From assembly GCA_963848335.1 (NCBI GenBank), contig CAWKDD010000001.1, positions 248,001 to 312,000 on the forward strand: 64,000 bases of DNA, read 5' to 3'. The position numbers were made by a program, and so were the translations under genes. The DNA comes from Chersky-840 sp963848335. Its GTDB lineage: Bacteria > Actinomycetota > Acidimicrobiia > Acidimicrobiales > UBA8190. Within the stretch, counting starts at the first letter, position 1. Each line of letters starts with the position of its first letter. The notes beneath the pieces are model-generated. The model was not told the DNA's origin and searched no databases. It worked only from the letters and a program-made list of their open reading frames with translations. Positions 35,666-44,513 of this stretch are shown here, in pieces.

Positions 35666-37990
35666 ATGCCAGTTGCTCCAGAGGATCTGCACCGGGACGG
35701 TCAGGCGCGGGGCAGTGCTGGGCCCGTGACGTCGTCGACTCCCAAGGGGCTCGTGCAGCCGATCTACGCCCGGTGGCACGATGCCGTGGCCGGGGGACGC
35801 CAGCGCCTGGGACGGCCCCTCACCTTTGCGGAAAAGGTGCTCGTCGCCCATTTACGCGATCGGCGTGGTCAGGCGCTCGAGCGCGGGCACAGCTACGCGG
35901 ACTTCGATCCCGACCGGGTCGCCCTCCAAGACGCACTGGCCCAGATCGTCGTGCTCCAGCTCCTCGTGGCCGGGCTCGATGAGGTTCTGGTGCCGACCAC
36001 CGTGCACTGTGATCACCTGATCCGGGCTCAGGTGGCCTCAGCTCCCGACCTCCGCGCCGCCCTCGACCTCAATTCGGAGGTCTACGAGTTCCTCCGGACC
36101 GCCTCGGCTCGATTCGGCATCGGTTTCTGGAAGCCGGGCTCGGGGATCATCCACCAGGTCGTCCTGGAGAACTACGCCTTCCCCGGCGGCATGATGATCG
36201 GCACTGACAGCCATACGCCCAACGCGGGCGGCCTTGGCATGGTCGCGGTCGGAGTCGGTGGTGGTGACGCCATAGATGTGATGACCGGCCAGGCATTCAA
36301 CCTGCGCTGGCCCCGGCTCATAGGCGTGCATCTCACGGGTTCGCTGTCCGGCTGGTCGTCGCCCAAGGACGTGATCCTCAAGGTCGCCGAAATCCTCACC
36401 GTGACAGGAGGCACGGGGGCCATCGTCGAGTACTTCGGGCCCGGAGCCCAATCCATCAGCGCCACGGGCAAGGCCACGATCTGCAACATGGGCGCCGAGG
36501 TCGGCGCCACCACCTCCCTGTTCCCCTTCGATGCCGCCATGGCGGCGTACCTAACGGCCACCGGGCGCGCGGAGCTGGCCGAGCTGGCTTCCACGATCAG
36601 CGATGATCTGTGTGCCGATCCCGAGGTGGTAGCCGATCCGGCACGATTTTTCGATCGGGTGGTCGAGATCGATCTGTCTTCGCTATCTCCCATGATCAAT
36701 GGGCCGGATTCCCCTGATCTGGCTCACCGTGTGAGCGAGGTCGGTGCCTGGGCACGTGACAACGGGGTGCCTCCGGAGATCTCGGCCGCTCTGATCGGCT
36801 CGTGCACCAACTCCTCCTACGAAGACATGACCCGCGTCGCCTCCATCGCCCGACAGGCAGTTGCGCACGGGTTGCGGTCCAAGGCCCCACTCTTCGTCAC
36901 GCCCGGCTCGGAGCAGGTGCGAGCCACCATCGAGCGCGACGGACTGCTTGCCGATCTCGAATCCATCGGTGCGACCGTGCTGGCCAACGCCTGTGGCCCT
37001 TGTATCGGCCAGTGGGACCGCGACACCGGCGCCGGGGAGCTCAACACGATCGTGAGCAGCTTCAACCGCAACTTTCCCAAGCGCAACGACGGGAATGCCA
37101 ATACCAAGGCCTTCGTCACGTCACCCGATATGGTCATGGCCTTCGCCCTGGCGGGCACGCTCGACTTCGACCCACTCGCCGACTCGGTCAAGGTCGACTC
37201 CGGGCAAATCGTGCAGCTCGAGCCGCCCCATGGCGAGAGTCTTCCCGGGCGCGGCTTCGATCCCGGTGAGTCCGGATTCGAAGCGCCTCCACAAGACCGC
37301 CGAGGGATCGCCGTTGCCGTCTCTCCCACCTCGGATCGGCTCCAGGTCCTGACCCCATTCCCGCCCTGGGATGGAAGCGACTACATCGACCTGCCCCTCC
37401 TGCTCAAGGCGCAAGGAAGGTGTACGACCGACCACATCTCGGCTGCCGGTGCGTGGCTCCGCTACCGAGGGCACCTCGAGAACATCTCGGGCAACCTGTT
37501 TCTGGGTGTGGTCAACGCCTTCACCGGTGCGACCGGCCGAGGCAAGGATCCCTCCGACGGCCGCACCCGCTCGTTCGCCGACATCGCCAAGAACCTGTCG
37601 CACTCCGGAGTCCGGTGGTGCGCGGTGGGTGACGAAAATTACGGCGAGGGCTCATCTCGCGAGCATGCCGCCATGGAACCCCGTTACCGGGGCGGCGTGG
37701 TGATCCTGGCCCGTTCCTTCGCCCGGATCCACGAGACGAATCTGAAGAAACAAGGCCTTCTTCCCCTCACCTTCGCCGACCCGGGGACCTATGACATCCT
37801 CGACGAGGACGCCCGCATCTCCGTTCTCGACCTCTCCTCGCTCGCTCCCGATGCACTCGTGCGGTGCCGTGTCACGAAAGCCGACGGCAAGCAGCTCCAC
37901 TTCAGCTGCACTCACACGTTCAGCCCCGAGCAACTCGAATGGTTCAGAGCAGGAAGTGCTCTCAATGTCATTCGCCGGAGGACTACGTGA
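35666..37990 (+). CDS. aconitate hydratase (mitochondrial-type aconitase)
   Basis: 774 residues. Isomerises citrate to isocitrate via cis-aconitate in the TCA cycle, in the cytoplasm. [4Fe-4S] ligands C380 (GSCTNSS), C443 and C446 (ANACGPCIG) are present; so are substrate-binding motifs GTDSHTPNAGG and GDENYGEGSSREHAA. The shorter length and GGLGMVAVGVGGGDA region fit the mitochondrial (ACO2-like) branch rather than the longer AcnA branch usual in actinobacteria. ATG 35666 follows GGAGGAG, so the earlier open frame is not used. Regulation by the divergent MarR protein is likely. Confidence 0.95.
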   Translation: MPVAPEDLHRDGQARGSAGPVTSSTPKGLVQPIYARWHDAVAGGRQRLGRPLTFAEKVLVAHLRDRRGQALERGHSYADFDPDRVALQDALAQIVVLQLLVAGLDEVLVPTTVHCDHLIRAQVASAPDLRAALDLNSEVYEFLRTASARFGIGFWKPGSGIIHQVVLENYAFPGGMMIGTDSHTPNAGGLGMVAVGVGGGDAIDVMTGQAFNLRWPRLIGVHLTGSLSGWSSPKDVILKVAEILTVTGGTGAIVEYFGPGAQSISATGKATICNMGAEVGATTSLFPFDAAMAAYLTATGRAELAELASTISDDLCADPEVVADPARFFDRVVEIDLSSLSPMINGPDSPDLAHRVSEVGAWARDNGVPPEISAALIGSCTNSSYEDMTRVASIARQAVAHGLRSKAPLFVTPGSEQVRATIERDGLLADLESIGATVLANACGPCIGQWDRDTGAGELNTIVSSFNRNFPKRNDGNANTKAFVTSPDMVMAFALAGTLDFDPLADSVKVDSGQIVQLEPPHGESLPGRGFDPGESGFEAPPQDRRGIAVAVSPTSDRLQVLTPFPPWDGSDYIDLPLLLKAQGRCTTDHISAAGAWLRYRGHLENISGNLFLGVVNAFTGATGRGKDPSDGRTRSFADIAKNLSHSGVRWCAVGDENYGEGSSREHAAMEPRYRGGVVILARSFARIHETNLKKQGLLPLTFADPGTYDILDEDARISVLDLSSLAPDALVRCRVTKADGKQLHFSCTHTFSPEQLEWFRAGSALNVIRRRTT

Positions 37991-38117
37991 GCCGAGAGTT
38001 CTGCCCGAGCTGCGCATGCTCCCCGAGGCCGGTCAACCCGTGCACCGTTGGACGGACTTCTCTTGGGCAGTCCGCCCCGCGCCCAACGGGCAAGCTAGGG
38101 TGCTGCGCCGTGAGTGG

Positions 38118-38882
38118 TCAAGGGGCCGATGCCCGACAACCGACTGACCCGGCTGTGACGTCGGCGATGCGAGGCTGAGGTGTGGAGCGGCTGACCTCGC
38201 TGGTCAAGTTCCCGCCGAGCGTCCCCGTCGGCGTGGTGGTCGACCAGGCCCCTCCCTGTTCCCGGGATGTCGTGAGAGCGGCTCCGTATTTACGCCGTGC
38301 ATCGGCGAGGGTGTCCCCGATTCGCAGTCCTGCCAACGTGGCCAGGTCGGGGATCTCTCGGTACCCCGGTCCCCCTATGAGAGATCCGGTGGCGTATCCC
38401 ACGAACCGCTGGTGGTCGAAAAAGGCGGTCATCGTCGACCATTGGAGGTAGGAGTCGATGGTGCAGTTGTCCGACGGCACGGGCGCGGAGCTTCGTGGAC
38501 GACCGAGCACCTCCTTCAGATCGGCTATGGCGACGGACTCCCTCTGCCCGAAGCGTGCCGTCCCGATCCCGTTCCCCTTGAGGACGAAGTGGCCGGCTGC
38601 CGGAGAAGACGCTCCACTGTCGCCCGAACGCATTCGACCACCGGATCGCTGCGGCGGGGCACCTCCGAAAGAGATCCTCAGTCCGAGCGCGATCCCGATG
38701 ACCGCGAGTGTTGTCAGGACGATCAGCCAACGGCGCCGGCGTCTCCGCCGAGCCTCTTCGAACAGGGCTTCGGCCCAGGAACCGATCTCTTGCTCGATGG
38801 ACGAGACACCTTGTGGTTTGACGCCGGCGTTGGTGCTCCGCTCGGACCGGTCGATGCTGGCAGGGAACATGGTACTAGCCAT
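38118..38882 (-). CDS. membrane-anchored hypothetical protein
   Basis: 254 residues: a cytoplasmic N-terminus with a basic RRRRRRR stretch, one transmembrane helix (WLIVLTTLAVIGIALGLRI), then an extracytoplasmic domain with two similar segments, GNGIGTARFGQ and LAGLRIGDTLADARRKYG. These resemble the 'G-IG-A-FG' type repeats of small actinobacterial envelope proteins of unknown role. Two Cys (DNCTID, GSVGC) may pair. No function assigned. It lies 125 bases downstream of the phosphatase-like gene on the same strand. Confidence 0.6.
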   Translation of the reverse strand: MASTMFPASIDRSERSTNAGVKPQGVSSIEQEIGSWAEALFEEARRRRRRRWLIVLTTLAVIGIALGLRISFGGAPPQRSGGRMRSGDSGASSPAAGHFVLKGNGIGTARFGQRESVAIADLKEVLGRPRSSAPVPSDNCTIDSYLQWSTMTAFFDHQRFVGYATGSLIGGPGYREIPDLATLAGLRIGDTLADARRKYGAALTTSREQGGAWSTTTPTGTLGGNLTSEVSRSTPQPRIADVTAGSVGCRASAP

Positions 38883-39007
38883 AGTAGCTCTATGATCGGG
38901 GATCGACCAGGGGTCACGTGCCGGTCGCCGAACAGAGTCATGGGCGCCCGTTGCTCTTCGGTCTCCCGGTAGTCGCAGTCGCCGCCGTTTCGACGACCGG
39001 TGATCCG

Positions 39008-39850
39008 CTACCAGCGAGCGTCGGGGAGGTGGAGGAGCTCGAGGAGTTCGACGTGCAGCTCGTCACCCGCGCTGGCGACGAGAGTCCCCGAGTCGATCGT
39101 CCAAGGCATGCCGCCGAAGTCGGTCACGACGGCGCCGGACTCGGATGCAAGAAGCGTCCCGGCTCCGCAATGGAGAGCCGGACTCAAGAAGTGGATGCTC
39201 GCCGCGATGCGACCCTCGGCAAGGTACCCGAGGGCGAGGGTTGTGCCGAGTGAGCGGATATCCCACCGGTTGGCGCGGATCGAGGCGGCTGCGGCGAGAG
39301 CCGCGCGCTCGCGCTCAGTTCCGGAGAGCTCGGCCGTGCTTCCAAAGTTGACGATCCGGCTGTCCTCGTTGGCTCGGAGCTGATCTGGAACACCTTGTCC
39401 AATGGTCCAGGCACCCTTTCCACGTTCTGACACATGAATGTCGCCCGTCGAGCCGTTGCCAACCACGGCAATCACGATCTCGCCGCGCTCGACGAGCGCC
39501 ATGTTCACAGAGAACAGCCGTATGCCGGATGCGAAGTTTCGTGTACCACAGATGGGATCAACCAACCAATAGGACTCGCCGGGTGTTACCTGACCTCCAC
39601 GCTCCTCGCCGACGACAGGAAGACCTAGGTCATCTTCGACCTTGGCGCGAATGAGATCCTCGATTGCCACATCCGTGTCGGTGACCACATCGCGTTCGAC
39701 TTTGAAGTGGATCTTGCCCGAACCCTTCCCCGCCATGAGGAGCGCCGTCTCCACGGCGCCGATTGCGACAACGGTTTCGGGTCGAAACTGCTCCACAGCA
39801 GCATCTTGCCCTATTGGGAGCCTCGACGGCGCATCTCCGAGATCCGGCAT
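39008..39850 (-). CDS. inositol monophosphatase-like protein with substituted metal ligands
   Basis: 280 residues with the IMPase-family fold: DTDVAIEDLI, GEE (81-83) and WLVDPICGTRNF. The family motif is DPxDGTxxF; here the second Asp is Cys101, while D98 is kept. The later motif, normally WDxxAG, reads LHCGAG with Cys228 in place of Asp. Both changes are in clean codons (TGT, TGC) and each needs two base changes from GAT/GAC, so they are not single-base errors. The protein may be inactive, use a different metal, or have a new role. The ATG 39850 start lacks a clear ribosome site. Confidence 0.75.
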   Translation of the reverse strand: MPDLGDAPSRLPIGQDAAVEQFRPETVVAIGAVETALLMAGKGSGKIHFKVERDVVTDTDVAIEDLIRAKVEDDLGLPVVGEERGGQVTPGESYWLVDPICGTRNFASGIRLFSVNMALVERGEIVIAVVGNGSTGDIHVSERGKGAWTIGQGVPDQLRANEDSRIVNFGSTAELSGTERERAALAAAASIRANRWDIRSLGTTLALGYLAEGRIAASIHFLSPALHCGAGTLLASESGAVVTDFGGMPWTIDSGTLVASAGDELHVELLELLHLPDARW

Positions 39851-39885
39851 CGGCGGACCGGTGGCAGGAATCCATCAGGGGGTGG

Positions 39886-40173
39886 ATGATTCGAGTCATG
39901 AATCAGTCAGGCGGTTGGATCGGTTACGGCCCTGGCGGACCGGGTGCGGATGTGCCTCAACCTGTCCGGGACGAACTTCTGCGAAGAAGGGCGGAGCGAA
40001 TTGCGCGAAGAGGTCGTTTGCTTGCTCGGGTGGACGTGTATGTCTGGGAGAACGGCGAGAGTGACCCGCAGGTCACCTTCCCCGAGGGAAGTGCCCTCTC
40101 GCCGCTCGACGGGGGAGAGCAGATCGCAGAAGTGGTCCGCATTGCCCGGGACGCCCTCACCGATTGGCGATGA
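39886..40173 (+). CDS. small hypothetical protein, 95 aa
   Basis: Starts MIRVMNQSGGWIGYGPGGPGADV and continues VRDELLRRRAERIARRGRLLARVDVYVWENGESDPQV. Third-position GC is high in the second half. GGGGGTGG precedes ATG 39886; ATG 39898 is an alternative. No domain recognised. It is divergent from the phosphatase-like gene, 35 bases away. Confidence 0.5.
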   Translation: MIRVMNQSGGWIGYGPGGPGADVPQPVRDELLRRRAERIARRGRLLARVDVYVWENGESDPQVTFPEGSALSPLDGGEQIAEVVRIARDALTDWR

Positions 40174-40390
40174 GAGTGGAACAGGCGGTTCCTCATGGTT
40201 GCCGAGTGTCTGTGGTTCGCCCGGATCTGGACGAGCTCGACCGGATTAGCGGCATATCGACCCCAAGGAGTGCGAGGTCGGACGGACCTGGCCCTTGGGC
40301 TACACCTGACACCCTTCTCGCGCCCGACTACGCCTGGAGCTTCAGATGGGCGCTGGTTGTGACATTCCACTGCCCAACCGGTGGCAGAGT

Positions 40391-41248
40391 ATGAGTCAAG
40401 TGATCACGCGCAAGGTTCAACTGGGAGAGATCGAGCTCGCCATCGCCGAGGCGGGCAGGGGCGGACGACCTCTGTTGCTCCTGCACGGATTCACGGGGGC
40501 GAAGGAGGACTTCACTGATTGGGTGGATGCTCTCGCCTCGCTTGGTTGGCACACCGTCGCCCCCGATCACCGGGGCCACGGTGACAGCTCGAAGCCCGCC
40601 AGCGCCGAGGCTTATTCGATGTCCATCCTGGCTCAGGACGCCACTGCCCTCGTCGACGCACTCGGTTGGGATGACTACACGTTGCTCGGACATTCGATGG
40701 GTGGCTTTGTCGCTCAGATGATGGCCTTCGCCGATCCAGCTCGGATTTTCGGCCTCATTCTCATGGACACCGGCCACGGGCCGGTCGAAGGTATCGATCC
40801 CGACCAGATCGGCCTGGCGGCGACAATCGCGGTCGAGTCAGGTATCGACACCTTGGCTGACCTCGTGGCAGAGATCGACTCACCGCTCGACACCCCAGCC
40901 CATCGACGTCTTCTCGAAGAACGTCCGGGATACGCGCAGTTCGAGGATGGCAAGTTCCGCTCGACGTCCCCCTATCTCTATGCGAGCGTCGCGCAGGAGC
41001 TCACATCTTGTCCGGACTCGCTCGCGGACCTCTCAGGAATGGACCCGCAGCCACCAACGTTGGTGCTCGTGGGTGAGCAGGACGCTCCCTTCCTTGGATC
41101 GGCGCAGCGGATGGCCGGAGCTCTTCCCAAATCAACTCTGGCAGTGATTCCCGATGCTGGCCACAGCCCACAATTCGAGAACCCTGATGCTTGGTGGCGC
41201 ACCGTATCGTCCTTTCTGGAGTCGATCAGCGAGCACGTATGCGGATAG
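40391..41248 (+). CDS. alpha/beta hydrolase
   Basis: 285 residues with a standard alpha/beta hydrolase fold: oxyanion LLLHGFTG, nucleophile elbow GHSMGG, acid in VGEQDAP and His in DAGHSPQFE. DHRGHGDSSKP is typical of the haloalkane dehalogenase / epoxide hydrolase / esterase branch. No signal peptide, so cytoplasmic. ATG 40391 is preferred to the open-frame start at 40346 because homology begins there. Substrate unknown. Confidence 0.88.
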   Translation: MSQVITRKVQLGEIELAIAEAGRGGRPLLLLHGFTGAKEDFTDWVDALASLGWHTVAPDHRGHGDSSKPASAEAYSMSILAQDATALVDALGWDDYTLLGHSMGGFVAQMMAFADPARIFGLILMDTGHGPVEGIDPDQIGLAATIAVESGIDTLADLVAEIDSPLDTPAHRRLLEERPGYAQFEDGKFRSTSPYLYASVAQELTSCPDSLADLSGMDPQPPTLVLVGEQDAPFLGSAQRMAGALPKSTLAVIPDAGHSPQFENPDAWWRTVSSFLESISEHVCG

Positions 41249-41423
41249 CAACCTAGAATGTGCCTGGAGCCTCCAATTGGCAGTCAGAATCTGACCCTCC
41301 CCGTCTGCCGCGGGCACCCCGATCCGGTTGGAGGATCCAGCCACGCGTGCCGACCCGGCGCGTTCCGTTGCTGATCCCACCAAGGATGTCAGACTCACCG
41401 CTTCTGCGACAAGGGAGAAAGTC

Positions 41424-41744
41424 ATGGCGAAGTACCTCGTCCAAGGGTCCTATGTCGGCGATGGGGTCCAGGGACTCCGACAAGAGGGCGGTTCGGCCCG
41501 TCGAGCCGTCGTAGAAAAAGCGTGCGCGAGCGTTGGGGGCAAGCTCGACGCGTTCTACTACGCGTTTGGCGAAACGGATGTGGTGACAATCATGGATCTG
41601 CCGGATAACGTGACGGCTGCAGGTGTGGCTCTGCTCGTCTCCGCCGGCGGCAAGGTGAGCATCAAGACCACCGTGTTGTTGACTCCGGAAGAAGTCGACG
41701 CTGCGGCGAAGGTGGGAGGGAGCTATCGCCCACCCGGGGGGTGA
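41424..41744 (+). CDS. GYD-domain protein
   Basis: 106 residues: MAKYLVQGSYVGDGVQGLRQEGG ... LDAFYYAFGETDVVTIMDLPDN, matching the GYD (PF08734) family of small ferredoxin-fold proteins. GGGAGA precedes the ATG. Function unknown in the family; related folds act as dimeric small-molecule enzymes or sensors. It is one of several short dimeric-barrel-like genes in this part of the window. Confidence 0.85.
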   Translation: MAKYLVQGSYVGDGVQGLRQEGGSARRAVVEKACASVGGKLDAFYYAFGETDVVTIMDLPDNVTAAGVALLVSAGGKVSIKTTVLLTPEEVDAAAKVGGSYRPPGG

Positions 41745-41942
41745 GCGGCTGGCTCGTCGCCCCATCCGAAAACGTGCCGTGATCGGGACCTGCTGCCAGT
41801 CGTTTACCGGCGATACCACCCGGAACCAGCGTCATCGTTCGCGTTCTTCGCCTCAGCACCGGTGCGATTGCACATCTGTAAAGTCCTGAGCCTTAGTAAG
41901 GTCTTGCGACATGGTGGCATCGTTCCCGTGTTCCGGGCGGCC

Positions 41943-43643
41943 ATGATGACGGTCAAGTCCGATTCCGGGTCTGCGGAGCCGACCGACCCCCACGCTTCGC
42001 CCGAGGCCATCGAGCCCACTACCGAAGCCCCAGCGGCGAAGGCTCCGGCTGAGATCATGAAACGTCTTGACGGCGCGCTCGCCACGGCCGAGAGGAGACT
42101 GCTGTGGCCCGTTCGCAAGATTGCGGAGGGAATACGAGACATTAGGGGCGACTCGCAGCGCGAGCCCCTCTATGTTACCTACCTGAAACTGCCCCGTGCA
42201 GGACCCGTCACCGCACTCATGGCGATGATGCTCGTGTATATCGCAGTGTTCGGGACGCTCTCCTATCAGCAGCAGTCGAACTTCGGTACGTATGGGTTCG
42301 ACATGGGCATTTACGACCAGGGGATCTGGCTGGTCTCCCATTTCAAGAATCCGTTCGTCACGATCCGGGGACTTGACTACTTCGGCCACCATGTGAACAT
42401 CATCACGCTGCTCTTCGTGCCCGCTTACTGGTTGGGGGCAGGCCCGCACTTTCTCTATGCCGTCGAGACGGTGTGCCTAGCAGCCGGTGCTATTCCCATT
42501 TGGCTATTGGGCCGCGACCGGTTGGAGAGCTCATGGATGCCACTCGGTCTGTGCGCGGCATACCTTCTCTATCCGTCGGTGGAATGGATCAACCAGTGGC
42601 AGTTCCATCCGGACGCCCTGATCATCACGCCTCTGATGTTCGCATACTGGCTGGCGACCAGGAAGAGGTGGGGTTGGTTCTGGGTTGCAGTCGCCATCGC
42701 CCTTTCTTGCAAAGAGGATGCAGGTCTGGCGGTGTTCGCCCTCGGGATCTGTCTCTGGCTCAAGCATCGTCAGCGGGCCCAAGGGCTGGTTACTGCAATA
42801 GCCGGGGCAACTTGGTTTCTGATCTGTACCAAGCTCATCATCCCTCTCGCCAACGGAGGTGGTGCGCCGTTCTACGTCACCAACTTCCCAGAGCTCGGCT
42901 CATCGGTCTTTTCGATCATCGGGAACTTTGTGTTCCATCCCAGCAGGTGGATCAAGCCGGTCTTTTCCCATTCGCGGTGGACTTACTATGCCCAGGTGTT
43001 CTGGCCGGTGGCGTTGCTGGCCTTGCTAGAGCCTCTGGTGCTGCTGATCGGGATACCACAGCTCCTTGTCAACACCCTTTCGGTGGCTGGTAACTCCTAC
43101 AACATCCACTTCTTCCTCACCGCGATCGTTGTTGCCGGGGTCTTCTTGGCCACCGTCGAGGCTTGCGGAAAGCGGGGCCGCACCGCGGCCGGTCGCCGGT
43201 TCATGGTCGGGCTGACAGTGTCCGCCGCCCTCGCCAGCAATGTGGCCTGGTCGCCCTCGCCGATCAGTGTCAACTTCCACAAAGGGTTCTGGGTCCAACC
43301 CAGCCCCGAGGACGAGGCAATCAACGAGGCGATCAGCATCGTTCCCAAGAGCGCGTCTGTGTCCGCAACATTCAATATCGACGATCACATGACTCACCGG
43401 GTCTTGATCTACGAGTACCCGAATCCCTGGGTCGTGACAAACTGGGGGATAAGCCTCCGCAATCCGCCCGACCCTTCGAAGGTCGACTGGCTCGTCCTCG
43501 ACACGAAGGCGACCGGTGACCAAGGGGTTCTCTACCAGGCGCTGATCGCAAAGAAGGAATTCGCGGTCGTATTCAATGAGGAAGGGATTTTGGTCCTCCA
43601 TAGGGTGAGGCCGGGCGTTCCCAACGACCACCATTGGCCTTGA
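41943..43643 (+). CDS. DUF2079 polytopic membrane protein
   Basis: About 566 residues with roughly ten membrane spans. DUF2079 signature: FGTYGFDMGIYDQGIWLVSHF, PFVTIRGLDYFGHHVN and VPAYWLGAGPH, then QWQFHPDALIITPLMFAYW and CKEDAGLAVFALG. It resembles GT-C glycosyltransferases in topology, but the family is uncharacterised. The cytoplasmic N-terminus is Ala/Glu/Pro-rich. The open frame starts at 41862; ATG 41943 is the first reasonable start. Third-position GC is visibly lower than in the housekeeping genes. Confidence 0.85.
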   Translation: MMTVKSDSGSAEPTDPHASPEAIEPTTEAPAAKAPAEIMKRLDGALATAERRLLWPVRKIAEGIRDIRGDSQREPLYVTYLKLPRAGPVTALMAMMLVYIAVFGTLSYQQQSNFGTYGFDMGIYDQGIWLVSHFKNPFVTIRGLDYFGHHVNIITLLFVPAYWLGAGPHFLYAVETVCLAAGAIPIWLLGRDRLESSWMPLGLCAAYLLYPSVEWINQWQFHPDALIITPLMFAYWLATRKRWGWFWVAVAIALSCKEDAGLAVFALGICLWLKHRQRAQGLVTAIAGATWFLICTKLIIPLANGGGAPFYVTNFPELGSSVFSIIGNFVFHPSRWIKPVFSHSRWTYYAQVFWPVALLALLEPLVLLIGIPQLLVNTLSVAGNSYNIHFFLTAIVVAGVFLATVEACGKRGRTAAGRRFMVGLTVSAALASNVAWSPSPISVNFHKGFWVQPSPEDEAINEAISIVPKSASVSATFNIDDHMTHRVLIYEYPNPWVVTNWGISLRNPPDPSKVDWLVLDTKATGDQGVLYQALIAKKEFAVVFNEEGILVLHRVRPGVPNDHHWP

Positions 43644-43797
43644 ACCCGACTCGGCTCGGTCAAGACGATTCCCAGGCCCACGGCCCCTGGCAGCGTCCAG
43701 TTGCTCCTCCTGGGGTCATTCGACCGACAGGGCGTGCGTCGAGAGGGTCGCCGTCGTACAGTTCCGGCGATACCACCAGAGGAAAGGCGTCCGCCCC

Positions 43798-44076
43798 ATG
43801 ACCGTCCGCATCCACACCACTCTTCCCGGCGTCAACCAAGAGCAGTTCGACGCTGTGCACAAGGTCATCATGGCCGGAGAGCCGCCGAAGGGTCTCTTGT
43901 TCCACTCGTCGGCGCCGGTCCAGGGCGGATGGCTGGTGATCGACTTCTGGGAATCGCGGGCAGACTACGACGCCGGCATGGGTCGCGTACAAGAGGCAAT
44001 GGGAGCAGCTGGCGTTACGCCTCAGGGACCCCCAGGCATCGAGGAGTTCCCGGTGCACGAGACCTACCAGCCTTAA
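43798..44076 (+). CDS. small dimeric alpha/beta-barrel protein (ABM-like), 92 aa
   Basis: MTVRIHTTLPGVNQEQFDAVHKVI ... GGWLVIDFWESRADYDAGMGRVQEAM is the beta-alpha-beta pattern of ABM-like (antibiotic biosynthesis monooxygenase) ferredoxin-fold proteins. No catalytic motif is assured. It precedes the STAND ATPase gene and has a possible relative after it (47226-47489). Confidence 0.7.
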   Translation: MTVRIHTTLPGVNQEQFDAVHKVIMAGEPPKGLLFHSSAPVQGGWLVIDFWESRADYDAGMGRVQEAMGAAGVTPQGPPGIEEFPVHETYQP

Positions 44077-44513
44077 CCTCACACCCACCCGAAGGTGCTG
44101 GAGTGGGGCGGGTTCCTGGCCAGGAAACCGACGAGGGCTTGGACATCCGGCACCCGGGGATCGCTCATCTACCATGAGTCCCGTGGCAAACGGTAGGGCG
44201 GTTCACCCCTGTCCCAAGTAGGCCCGCTCTCCTTGCGAAACGAACTGGAGCACAGCTACAAACGAGGGGTTGGACGACGGGTTGTGCATTGGGCCGGGGC
44301 CATCCTGGCACTTCTCCCTAAGGGCGACCGTGAGGGCGCCTTCGGGCGCGCTGTACCCGGCATTCTCGGACGGTTCGAACTGAGTTCCGCTCTGCCCGAT
44401 CGGAGGGCGATTCGTTTGGCAGCCGAGCTGGGTCTCGAGCTTGTACGACGTGGCAACCCGGCTAACGCCAGGCACCCTTGCCAAAGGTCCGACAGCCTTG
44501 AAAGGCTGCGAGG
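44077..44513. other. intergenic region before the STAND ATPase
   Basis: 437 bases without a convincing gene; short open frames lack start signals. Presumably contains the ATPase promoter. Confidence 0.3.
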
